A stretch of 64,000 bases of DNA from Aquila chrysaetos chrysaetos (lineage: Eukaryota; Chordata; Aves; Accipitriformes; Accipitridae), in contig NC_044012.1 in NCBI RefSeq assembly GCF_900496995.4, positions 23,164,759 through 23,228,758 on the forward strand, in the 5' to 3' direction. Every line of letters starts with the position of its first letter. The first letter of the stretch is position 1. The position numbers and the translations under genes are program-made. Shown piece by piece: positions 24,001-33,442 of the stretch. The notes beneath the pieces were generated by a model. The model was not told the origin of the DNA. It worked only from the letters and a program-made list of their open reading frames with translations, and made no database searches.

Positions 24001-26984
24001 CAAGCCGAGGGTTCATCTGGGCTGGAGGAGCCCACGTCCTGCCAGCTGTTTTATTTCCAAGAGGGAGGCTTAACTCTCTCCTGCTCGCAGGAAGCCGAGT
24101 CCCGTGTGGGATTTTCACTCACATTGCCACAGAAACATTCCTGGAGGCCATGCAGGCCTCTGCTCCTTGTTGAACTTTCTCTGGCCAGGCAGACGCCTTT
24201 TCTCTGGTCACTCCACTTGGGTCCAGGCATGTGCTCTGACCCCTTTGCTCGGGAGGGCTTTAGCTGCATCCTTCCTCTGGGAGGGAGCACAGGGGATTTT
24301 TTGCAGGCTGGGCTTCTCACAGGCTCAAACTTGGAGAAAGGAGAAGCAGCAGCGACTCTGGGGATAATCAGGATTTTAAAGAAAATTTTAAAAATACAAG
24401 TATGGTGACTCTTCCAGACCAAGGACTCTGCACAGGCATTTGATTGGGATTGTCTCTCTCGGTCCTACCTGTGCATGCTCTTCACGGCTCTCCAGCCAGG
24501 GAAGGCAGGAGGAGGCTGCTGGCACCTGAAGCTCTTGCACACAACCTCTTTGGCGGTGCAAGCCCCAGGACCTGCCCACCATGCAGTTAACTCTCTTCTG
24601 CTGGTTGCTCAAAACTCAGGTATGAAACGCTCAGCTGGAGCATGGGGTGCGAGGTCTTTGCAGGTTTCCAACCAGCCCTGGAGGAATGGCCACCACTGGG
24701 CTGCGACAGAGCAGATCTCCCTCTGCCACTCCAGACTTCTCATCACCTTTGGAGGGGGGGTTTCCTCCTCTTTGGTACAACATTGGCTAAATGGACATTA
24801 CACAAACGATGGACATTTACACAAATTGTGCACATTGGTTCAGTCTAAGCTTAGTATTTGTGAATTAAGTTATCTGACGCTTCGCATGAAAACTTCAAAA
24901 AGGGGAGGGGGGGATTTTAACTGAGAAAAAGCCTATGAAAATATACTGGAAATATGGTAAAGAAATCGACGTTCTGCTGTATATTGACAGAATTATTTTT
25001 ATTAAAATACACATCCATGTGCAAGAGCTAACGTGGAGCCGTGTGCTTTGTCAGTCTCTGCTCGCTGGGGAAGGCGAGCGGCGGAGCTGGCGCCGGCGGC
25101 ACCTTGTGTCCCCTCTGACACGGGATGGGGTTCGGCCCTGCCGGAGCAGGGCTGCCTGCCTGCGGGCAGCCGTCAGGCAGGACGGCGGGGTGGTTAGCGC
25201 AGTGATGCCCCACAGCTCGGGAGGCATCAGCCCTGGGACCGAGCACTCAGTGGAAGGAGCTGGGCTCTGCCCAACAAGAGTGAGCAGGCTCCAGGATGGG
25301 TATTTCCCACCCAGGGGCAAGCAGACACCAGCAGGAGCGTGTCCCTGTCATTACATGGGTCAGGGCAGGCTCTTGGCTCGGGCATTGCTGCCTCACGTAC
25401 AATTATTGGAGAGAAACAAGCAATTACCACTAAGACTTTCAGGTAGGCCCTACCCAGCTTCTATAATGGGTATTTATGGGGCAGTTCATGATGCAGCAGC
25501 TGCTAGCACCTATATATATTTCTGCTGTAAGATTTTCTTGGCATAGCAGAAAGCACGTGATGGCTGTTCTTCAAAACTTTCTACAGAATTGCTTCTCCCA
25601 CAGTTGCTAAGCTCTGCCAGAAATAGTGGACAAGGAGCATGTCCAGCACCTGCTTATGGCCAAACCCCTAGGGCAGACCCTGGAAATTATTAATTGGTGC
25701 CCTTTTGTTGTGGACCACCTCCTGCATCTTGGGTCCTGATCCCACGTAATCGGTCACATTCCTACCCGGCAGCATCTCACTCATCAGCTCACGTGAGTGG
25801 TCCCCGAGCAGGAGGTCCCTGGGGTCTGGATGAGTCCTGAACATCACCGCAACTCCATTCCCTGTTGCCCAAAACAGGCTGTCAGGGTGGTAAAATCCTC
25901 GGGAATAACGTCAGTGTGCCCAGTGGAGTGTCGTTTTACTTTGTTAACGAAGGGATAGAGACTAGTAAAATCATAATAATGATTTTTTTTTCATCAGGGC
26001 CTGCTCTGTAATATGGGCAGATGGTGTTTCTCCCACATTTCCATCACCACCTTTGTCACAGAGGGTGCGATATGTCATCCCCATAATATTCCTAGATGAT
26101 CTGCTGGCCTTCCTCACCTCTTGTTGGCAATGGTATCTTGTAACACCTTTCACATCTTGTTCACCACTCTTTCTGCAGGTCAAAAATTTCCAGATTAGCT
26201 GTGTGCTATGGCAAGAATTGCTTTTTCCCCTTGAGCATCGTGTTGTCCACCTGTAATAATCTGGGTTTGGACCTACATAATTGTGATTTTCAGTGGTGTT
26301 TAAAAAAAAAATAATGGGGGAAATAATCTTTGTAACCCTCAGGTTTGAGCGATTGGGGAAGGCTGCTCAGTTTCATAAGTAAAGTGTTTAAAGAGTTTAT
26401 GAAATACAGACTGGGGGTGTCTATACACAAGCTTACCACCTTGCACAGCTACTTGCACACCCATTTTTTCTTTCAGAAGACAACGTGGCCATTGTAGCCC
26501 TCAGTGTTATGTGCTGTGAAGGTGTAACCCTGAAGCTTTGTGTCCATAAACAGCCAAGCACAATCCATGAGACGTGTCTCCCAAAATCTGATTCTGCTTC
26601 AGCTTTCCTTTCCACCACTGCTTCATCCCATGGTGCTTAATGATTTGTGGGCAAAAATGTCATTTGGGATGTTTTTTCCTGTCCCCTGCCTCCATTCAAT
26701 ATCCTAGAAAATACAGCCCTGCCCTGGTTTCTAATCATGGGCATGAAACACTGATGAAGCTTTATGCTGAGGATCAGTCCATGGCACTTAACTGCAACTC
26801 TTGGCTTCACCTTCCTGAGGTTTTCCTGGCTTTGCACCTCTCACACGAAATGATGGACCAGCAGCCTGGTGTTAACAGCAGGGTCCTGTGCTGCTCCCAG
26901 CCCTGCCTGGCCCTGCAGAAGGTCAGCAGCCAGGACATCTCTTCTCCTGCCCAGCTGAAGGGGTTGTGTCCTCCCCCTCCTTGC
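18016..26984. other. Intergenic region, no gene recognised
   Basis: About 9 kb between the RANBP10 3' end and the chemokine block. No splice-flanked coding segment resembling a known family was found on either strand. A G13 run lies at 23637-23649. ATTAAA near 25,000 could mark a distal RANBP10 poly(A) site or nothing. Confidence 0.45.
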
Positions 26985-27165
26985 AATGTGGACATTGTTT
27001 TTCATCTCCCTTACTTATTTTGCAGTGACCATCAGGATATTTGGAAGCTGACAAGGTATTAAGGGCTTGGCAGATCAGTATCTTCTCCCTGAACCCTCCA
27101 CTCCCAACCACCATCATTTTGGAGCACCTGCAAAGCCCGTGGGGCTGAGAGCATGCTGTAAGGAC
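26985..27165 (+). repeat. Unnamed dispersed repeat, copy 2
   Basis: This is the partner of 9006-9199 in the same orientation. Similarity runs from the AATGTGGACATTG block to GCATGCTGTAAGGA. It is more GC-rich in the middle than copy 1. Confidence 0.5.
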
Positions 27166-27412
27166 ATATAGCCTTACCTATGGGCAAGGGTAATGTCCCC
27201 TATGGGTCCTTGACCTATGGGTCAGGATCTGGCCCGACTATCACATTCCCAGTGAAGCACGCCATAACCAGGCATAGTTTGCTCCAAGCCTGGAGAAATA
27301 CATGCCCGTGGCAAAGGAGTTTTTTGGTCACACAATGCCCTGGGCTTGTAGGATCTGCTCCTTGGGCTGAAGAATCAGGAAAAATTCAAAGAGCAACTTG
27401 TGGCAATGAGTC

Positions 27413-27418
27413 TTTATT
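27413..27418 (-). terminator. Poly(A) signal AATAAA of CC chemokine A
   Basis: The plus strand reads TTTATT, giving AATAAA on the minus strand, 242 bases past the chemokine A stop. This implies a short 3' untranslated region, normal for a CC chemokine. Confidence 0.7.
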
Positions 27419-27659
27419 ATAAATATTTGCTCCACTGGGCACATACCGGTAGGGCAGTGACAACGGGAGGGACTTGGTGGCTGGCTGGTCCATGCTGCTG
27501 TGACACCTGGTCCTGCCAGGGTACGGGCTGGCTCCACCTGCAGTGACAGTGCCCACCGCCTTGGGACCCTTTGGATATGTGCCGTGAGCGCCGTCTGCTC
27601 CCTCCAGAGATGGGAGGACTGGACAGGCGGGTCAGATGGTGGACGGCAGAAGGAGGATT

Positions 27660-27750
27660 TCATTTTTTCCTTCGAAGCTTTTTCATGGCTCTCTTCACCC
27701 AGGGCTTCTTGGGGTCAGCGCAGACCTCGGCACCGCTGGCAGCTACTATC
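27660..27750 (-). CDS. CC chemokine A exon 3 (fourth Cys, C-terminal helix)
   Basis: This 91-base piece encodes VAASGAEVCADPKKPWVKRA and the basic tail, with TGA at 27662-27660. The acceptor is CTCACTGCAG. Confidence 0.94.
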
Positions 27751-28923
27751 CTGCAGTGAGAAAGTGAGGAAAGAGAGTGAAAACATGAACCACAAGCCAT
27801 TCCCTTCCCACGCACAACTTCTCCCCTCCCTGTGTGCAGCCTCATCCTGGATGAAGGCTTGGAGCCATCTCCAGCAGCCCGTGCCCTCCTCAGGCTGACG
27901 GTGTATGTCTGAGTCTTCCCAGACCACTGGCATTAGCAGAAAGCACCAAAACCTAATTTTTTTTCCCCTCTGCCCACCCCACGGAGCTACTTTCCTACCA
28001 TAGCTCCCCCCGCCAGGCACGTGCTCCCAGCTGGGACCCAACCGTGACGCCGTGCTGGAGGTGGGAGGCAAACCCCAGGGGTACTCACACAACTGCAGGC
28101 AAGGAACAGTCGCTGGGCGTCTCATAGAAATTCTGTATGTGTCGGATGGGTTTCTGTGCATGCTTGAAGCAGCATTCGGTGGGCATGTTGTAGGCTGTGA
28201 AGGGAAGGGAGAGACGTGAACGCCCTTGGCCGCATTTTGCAACTAATTGCATCGCCAGACAATGACACCGCAGGATGTCGAACACAGGATGGAGGCGGTG
28301 GAGCTTCTCAGCAGCTCCCACAGCATCCCATGGCAGGGATTCATTTTCCTTCATGGCAGCAAGCACAGGACTGGGAAATGTGGTCAGCAGTAGGGAGGGG
28401 AACGGCGTGGGACCTGGCACCCCACAGTCCACATTCCTGCAGCTGCCAAAGTGCACAGTGAGGTTGGGGTGTTTGGTCTGGGGACGAGGTTTTGGGGGTT
28501 TTCAAGGCAGGAGCACAACTTGCAAGGTGTTTTGGGAGGCTCCAAACAGCTGCACATGCTCCCCCCCCTCCAAGCACTTGCTCATCCAGCTGAGACCTGG
28601 GGAACGGCTGCCAGCATCTCCTCCAAGCTCCTGGAGCATGTCCCCAGGGCTGGCTTTGCTGAGGCCACCCAGCACCCTCTCCGTCCTTCCCTGCACCCCG
28701 GGATGTGCCGCCCTGCCCCGACCAGGGGGTTGCTCCTCCTGCCAGCAGCACTGTCCCTGCTCCCTGCTGGGGTTTCTTGCCCAACGACCCCAACGGGACA
28801 TCCCCAGTGGGGACCCCGAGCCCTGACCTGCAGCGGTGACCCATGAGGTGCCTTACCTGCAGCACAGTGCAGGGAGAAGGTGAGGAGCAGCACGAGCAGC
28901 AGGACTGTCCTTGCAGCAAGCAT
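27660..28923 (-). CDS. CC chemokine A, CCL17/CCL22-like (3 exons, 87 aa)
   Basis: Exons 28857-28923, 28089-28194 and 27660-27750 join in phases 1 and 2, the standard CC chemokine layout, to give 87 residues. Residues 1-22 form a signal peptide (MLAARTVLLLVLLLTFSLHC). The mature start is AYNMPTECCF with paired Cys30-Cys31; Cys52 (SDC) and Cys68 (VCADP) complete the four-cysteine fold. Residues 74-76 are PWV of the C-terminal helix, and the end KRAMKKLRRKK is very basic. The family acts as a secreted chemoattractant through G-protein-coupled receptors; CCL17 and CCL22 bind CCR4. Position beside CX3CL1 places it in the CCL17/CCL22 group. Which of the two it represents cannot be decided here, so no symbol is given. 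Confidence 0.93.
27751..28088 (-). other. CC chemokine A intron 2
   Basis: A 338-base phase-2 intron. Nothing else was recognised in it. Confidence 0.7.
28089..28194 (-). CDS. CC chemokine A exon 2 (CC motif, beta-1 region)
   Basis: This 106-base exon encodes the N-terminus, the adjacent cysteines in PTECCF, the N-loop, and FYETPSDC with the third cysteine. The acceptor is CCTTCACAG and the donor GTGAGT. Confidence 0.94.
28195..28856 (-). other. CC chemokine A intron 1, shared with chemokine B
   Basis: A 662-base phase-1 intron. Its part next to exon 1 (about 28640-28856) aligns readily with intron 1 of chemokine B (about 36420-36635). A shared block is ACCAGGGGGTTGCTCC. Confidence 0.7.
28857..28923 (-). 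CDS. CC chemokine A exon 1 (signal peptide)
   Basis: This 67-base coding piece starts with ATG at 28923-28921 and ends at the donor GTAAGG after GCAG. It encodes 22 residues plus one base. The hydrophobic LLLVLLL core marks a signal peptide. The sequence around the ATG is nearly the same as in chemokine B. Confidence 0.93.
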
Positions 28924-29005
28924 GGTGGCTGCGTGAGGGCTCTTCTTCCGTCCTGCTTCGTGCCACCCTGCCCGGTGTCTGTGGCTTTGGCTCTCACTGC
29001 ACCGT

Positions 29006-29017
29006 AATTTATCCTCT
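29006..29017 (-). promoter_or_regulatory. TATA-like element of CC chemokine A
   Basis: The minus strand reads AGAGGATAAATT about 85 bases before the ATG. The same element stands at the same distance before chemokine B. Use as a TATA box is an inference. Confidence 0.55.
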
Positions 29018-29086
29018 GCATGTCATCCACTTTAACCGCTTTTCTAAAAAATTCTAATGTGTTCTCAGAAGTCTCTTCCCAGGGAA

Positions 29087-29098
29087 AACGGGATTTCT
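29087..29098 (-). promoter_or_regulatory. Possible degenerate kappaB site of CC chemokine A
   Basis: CGGGATTTCT on the plus strand lies where the aligned chemokine B promoter has the consensus GGGGATTTCC. It differs at both outer positions, so binding may be weaker or absent. Confidence 0.35.
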
Positions 29099-29099
29099 G

Positions 29100-30758
29100 T
29101 CGTTTATTTTGGGAGCACATCCAGCAGCGGGTAGAAGAGGTTGAGGAGCGGGGCAGCCACTTCTGCTTTCTGTGGAAAAGCCACAAGGCTGCAAGGGGCT
29201 TCCAGGAGGCTTTGGGGGAACTGAACTTTACCCACGAAACCAGATTAGAAGAAACTTTCTGTGAAGGCAAGACATCAAGTCTAATGCTTGCCTGCTTATT
29301 TCTAACAGGACAGACAACCCAAACAAAATCTCTGAGCAGGAGCAGGTCATTGACGGGTTTGCTGATTCATCAAAGGCAAGTGACTAATAAGTCCCCTCCA
29401 AACCAGCCTCCCCATCCCCCCGGCCATAGCAAAAGCATTGGCTTAGGCAGTGAAGCACTCAGGACGGGATGGCATGGGATGGGATGTCAGGCAGAAAAAG
29501 CCACACTGGACCAAACTAGGAGGGACCCCAGAGCAGGGGGTGGCAGAGATGCTTTTAGTGGGTTCAGGAGACTTTATATAAGGGGAAGAAATGGGGCAAC
29601 AGCAGCAGGGTGGCTGAGGAAAGTCTGGGTCTGATCCCAAGTCTGAGCCCAAGCATTGCCTCTGCCTCCCACACCTCTGATGGCATCGAAATGAGGGTCA
29701 GAGGGATGGAGCTTTGTGGTCATCAGTGCACAGGCAGGTCATTTCTGCAGGAAGATGGGACAAACCCTACCACAACCCCGAGAGAGGCATCCCAGACCCC
29801 AGAGAGGACCCCGGGGGCAGGAGGGGTGGGTGGCACAGACCCCACTGGCAGCACCGTGGAGCACTGGTGGACATCAGCCCAGCTTCCATGCAGAGATCTG
29901 CTCCTCAGGAAGGCGAGATGCAGCTGCAGTCTGCATGCAAGGAGGGGGTGATGACCCAGTGGGAAGCCAAGTGGGATGATGGTGAGTGGGAGCACGGGAG
30001 GGGATCTGGTTGTGGCTTGGGGATGAGGCAAGGGGCTTCTCAGAGGAGACAAAAGGTGGAAATGGACTTCCTTGAAGATTATCTCATGTTTGCACCACTT
30101 CTCTGGAAGAAGAAAGGAGAAGGAAACAAACCAAATGTGCTGATGAATCTGGTTTGGAAGCTGTGGTCTGCTAGCCATCATGTCTGGTGGCCTGGCACAG
30201 CGGCAGGGTGGCTATGTGGAGAGCTGGGCATGGCACTGCTGGTTTCTAATGCTTCTTTCCCCAGGAAAGGGCTCTGCGAGAAGAAAATACCCAATATGCA
30301 GCCCCTGAGCCCCCTTCTACAGTATCTGCATCCCCCCGGCTCTCCCACCTTCCCTTTTGCAACTCCTGCCATGTCCTCAATGTACAGACCCTTGAGCCCA
30401 ACAAGCCACCAGGGTCACACCACCTCCTAGACATCGGTTAAAAGCGAAAGGCTGTAATTAAGGGAGAACTGAGCTAATGGCTTTTTCCAGCTGACATCTC
30501 CTGCCGTGCCAAACTCTGAGCTCCCTTTTCAGGCTTGTCTGAGGCACACAGTCACTCCTCCTTTCCCTTAACTAATTAATCCTGTTCCCAGTCCCATCAG
30601 AAGTGTTAGTAGATGCCTCCACTATCTGCTCTTCATAAAGCAAATCAGTGCGTGTATTTGAAGTATTTGGGGTATTTGAAGGCCAGGAGAGGACCCAAGA
30701 GGGTCTCTGGAGGACCAGGCTTTCCTCTGTGTCCCTGCCCCAGCAGAGGACCTTTGGG
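29100..30758. other. Intergenic region upstream of CC chemokine A
   Basis: About 1.7 kb with no recognised gene. Open frames here show no family resemblance. Confidence 0.45.
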
Positions 30759-30938
30759 CTTGGCTTTAGTCTTCTCCAGCCCCTTCAAAACTGCCATGCC
30801 TGGGGTGCTCCCAGCAGCCTCCTGGGCCATCCCCACCGGCAGCACAGCCTCTCCTCCAGGTGTGGAGCTCCAGGGCCTTCCCCAGATTTGCCTGGTTAGG
30901 CAAATGCAAAGATAAACAGCGTCTGTGTAGAGAGAAGA
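30759..30938 (+). repeat. Inverted repeat, left arm
   Basis: This arm of about 180 bases matches the reverse complement of 33059-33239 closely. Agreement runs from CTTGGCTTTAGTCTTCTCC to CTGTGTAGAGAGAAG. The sequences beyond both ends differ, so these are real boundaries. The arms enclose about 2.1 kb holding retroviral remains. Confidence 0.8.
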
Positions 30939-31359
30939 GAAGGGACGGGCTGCGCACATGATTTTATTGATGTCCAGACCAACTGCAACTTCACTATAAT
31001 TTATAATTGAATACAAACTATCTGACTGAGGGAAAACCCTACTTTAGAAACTAAAATGGGTAGGCACAGACAAAAAAAAAAGTAGAGATGGGAAATATTT
31101 TCTGACTCATACAATGGGGTTTTTTTGAGTGGGTAATCATAATAGTTTAACAGGATATGTGAATCCTCTGCATATAATAAATGCCAAAGAAAATGGAAGA
31201 ACACAAGGCACTCGCACACTGGGGATGCTGCTCTCTGGCACTGATGCCACCAAAACCCTGTCTGGAGGAAGTCTTCATCACCATTAGCCACAGCCAGCAA
31301 GGCAAAGATGAAACTATAGCAATAACCAAATTTCATAAGTTCACCAGAGCCTTCTGCCA

Positions 31360-31640
31360 TAGCTAGGAATAATAGAATTGGAAAAGGCAATGACAGCAAG
31401 TGTGTCAAGGGAAGTAGTATTACAAATGCTATGGTAGATAACAAAAAGACCTTACAAACAGAGGTGAAATCTAGATCTCAAATGGTGGTACAAAACCAAT
31501 TAGCATTAGATGAGCTGTTAGAGGCCAAAGGAAGGGTTTGTGCTCTCATAAACACCAGTGGCTGTTTCTGTGTAGACGAAGACAAAAGAATAGAAACAGA
31601 TGTAATGACAATCCAAAGCCACCTAAAGTTTTTTTCATAA
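31360..31640 (+). mobile_element. Retroviral env fossil (transmembrane-subunit fragment)
   Basis: A stretch translating to VVQNQLALDELLEAKGRVCA and continuing through INTSG and ETDV follows the pattern of the ectodomain of a retroviral envelope transmembrane subunit, around the QNR.ALD..L.....VCA region. It is a short, broken remnant. Its family cannot be settled by eye. The solo LTR beside it lies on the opposite strand, so the two need not belong to one provirus. Confidence 0.6.
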
Positions 31641-31759
31641 AATGAAAAAACAAACAAACAAACCCTTTTGACAGGTGGGGTTGGACACCAGACATTGGCA
31701 GATGGTTTGGAAAGGTACTTAAAACGTTGTTCAAATCTATATGTAGAGGGCTAATGGCT

Positions 31760-32900
31760 TGTGATGGGTTAACCCTGGCTGGACGCCAGGTGCCCACCAA
31801 AGCTGTTCTATCACTCCCCCTCCTCAGCTGGACAGGGGAGAGAAAATATAACAAAGAGCTTGTGGGTTGAGATAAGGACAGGAGAGATCACTCACCACTT
31901 ACCGTCACGGGCAAAACAGACTCAGCTTGGGGAAAATTAACTCAATTTATTACAAATCAACCAGAGTAGGGTAATGAGAAATAAAATCAAATCTCAGAAC
32001 ACCTTCCCTCCACCCCTCCCTTCTTCCCGGGCACAACTTCACTCCCGGATTCTCTACCAAGCCCCCCCCCAGCGGCACAGGGGGACGGGGATGGGGTTTA
32101 TGGTCAGTTCATCACCCGTTATTTTCTGTCGCTTCATCCTCCTCAGGGGGAGGACTCATCACACTCTTCCCCTGCTCCAGCGTGGGGTCCCACCCATGGG
32201 AGACAGTCCTCCACGAACTTCTCCAACGTGGGTCCTTCCCACAGGCTGCAGTTCTTCACGAACTGCTCCAACATGGGTCCTTTCCACGGTGTGCAGTCCT
32301 TCAGGAGCACACTGCTCCAGCGTGGGTCCCCCACGGGGTCACAAGTCCTGCCAGAAAACCTGCTCCATGGGCTCCTCTCTCTACAGATCCGCAGGTCCTG
32401 CCAGGAGCCTGCTCCAGTGTGGGCTTCCCACGGCGTCACAGCCTCCTTCGGGAAGCCACCTGCTCCGGCGTGGGGTCCTCCACGGGCTGCAGGTGGATAT
32501 CTGCTCCACCGTGGACCTCCATGGGCTGCAGGGGGACAGCCTGCCTCACCATGGTCTTCACCACGGGCTGCAGGGGAATCTCTGCTCCGGCGCCTGGAGC
32601 ACATCCTCCCCCTCCTTCTTCACTGACCTTGGTGTCTGCAGGGTTGTTTCTCTTACATGTTCTCACTCCTGTCTCCAGCTGCTGTTTCCGTCTGTCCCAA
32701 CTTTTTTTCCTTCTTAAAAATGTTATCACAGAGGCGTTACCACTATCGCTGATTGGCTCGGCCTTGGCTGGCGGCGGGTCTGTCTTAGAGCCGGCTGGTA
32801 TTGGCTCTCTCTCGAACACAGGGGAAGCTTCCAGCAGCTTCTTACAGAAGCCACCCCTGTAACACCCCCCCCCCCCCCCCCCTACCAAAATCTTGCCACA
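31760..32900 (-). mobile_element. Long solo LTR of an endogenous retrovirus
   Basis: On the minus strand this unit of about 1,141 bases starts TGTGGCAAGATTTTGG and ends GGTTAACCCATCACA. It contains AATAAA (plus 31946-31951) and the CTTATCTCAACCCACAAG motif that also occurs in the LTR at 618-1198, so the two families are related at their 3' ends. The U3 side carries a tandem array and a C18 run (32865-32882 on plus). No matching short duplication was found at its ends. No internal region is attached on the expected side. Confidence 0.8.
32172..32590. repeat. 45-50 bp tandem array within the LTR
   Basis: The block CTGCTCCA(R)CGTGGG recurs, with variation, starting at about 32172, 32218, 32263, 32312, 32360, 32409, 32460 and 32501. 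That is eight or more diverged units of about 45-50 bases. In the LTR's own orientation the array lies in U3. Confidence 0.8.
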
Positions 32901-33058
32901 CAAAGCCAATAACAGTAACCTATATGCCTGTTCAATTAATAATTGGTTGTGCTAAGGTTAGGTGTCTAAGCAGCAGGCAATTACTCAGCAAGAGATAAAG
33001 TTGATGGCAATGCAAATGCATGGAAAGAAAAAGAAATTAAAGCAGAAGAGAACCAGTT

Positions 33059-33239
33059 CTTCTCTCCACACAGATGCTGCTTGTCTTTTTGCATTTGCCT
33101 AACCAGGCAAATCTGGGGAAGGCCCTGGAGCTCCACACCTGGAGGAGAGGCTGTGCTGCTGGTGGGGATGGCCCAGGAGGCTGCTGGGAGCACCCCAGGC
33201 ATGGCAGTTTTGAAGGGGCTGGAGAAGACTAAAGCCAAG
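33059..33239 (-). repeat. Inverted repeat, right arm
   Basis: This is the reverse-complement partner of 30759-30938, about 181 bases. Similarity stops at AAAGCCAAG on one side and at TCTCTCCACACAGATGCTG on the other. Confidence 0.8.
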
Positions 33240-33376
33240 AAAACCAATACAAGTATAAAGGCTGCCCTGAGGTCCCAAGCGTCCATGCCATGGCCATTCT
33301 CCAGTCCCACGGACCCTGTTTGGAGGAGAGCAGAGGTGGAGTGTCTGTGGGGCGAGTCTGTTCCCTGTAGGTCTGG

Positions 33377-33442
33377 GAACCAGAGGTCTCATGGGTACCA
33401 AGAGGCAGGTGGAGATCTCTGGGGTGCACCAGGAGGTGCTTC
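33377..33442 (+). repeat. Second inverted repeat, left arm
   Basis: This matches the reverse complement of 34339-34391: GAACCAGAGGTCTCATGGG, a CAGGTGGAGATC block and AGGAGGTGCTTC. The left arm carries about 13 extra bases in the middle. Confidence 0.65.

Noticed and set aside
25700-26640. Possible old retroviral or repeat-derived sequence between RANBP10 and chemokine A.
   Set aside because: No terminal repeats, coding motif or tail could be identified by eye.
28341-29270. A 309-codon minus-strand frame across chemokine A exon 1 and intron 1.
   Set aside because: It runs through the splice donor of a well-supported gene and is in a different frame from the signal peptide.
30770-30850. The inverted-repeat arm contains CTTCTCCAGCCCCTT, identical to the start of chemokine B exon 2 with its acceptor.
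   Set aside because: The translation beyond these bases has no paired cysteines in the right place and no chemokine pattern, so a short chance match is more likely than a relic exon.
32901-33058. A stretch reading QQAITQQEIKLMAMQMHG that might be retroviral.
   Set aside because: It is too short and isolated to assign. It could belong to the same old insertion as the env fossil, but this was not shown.
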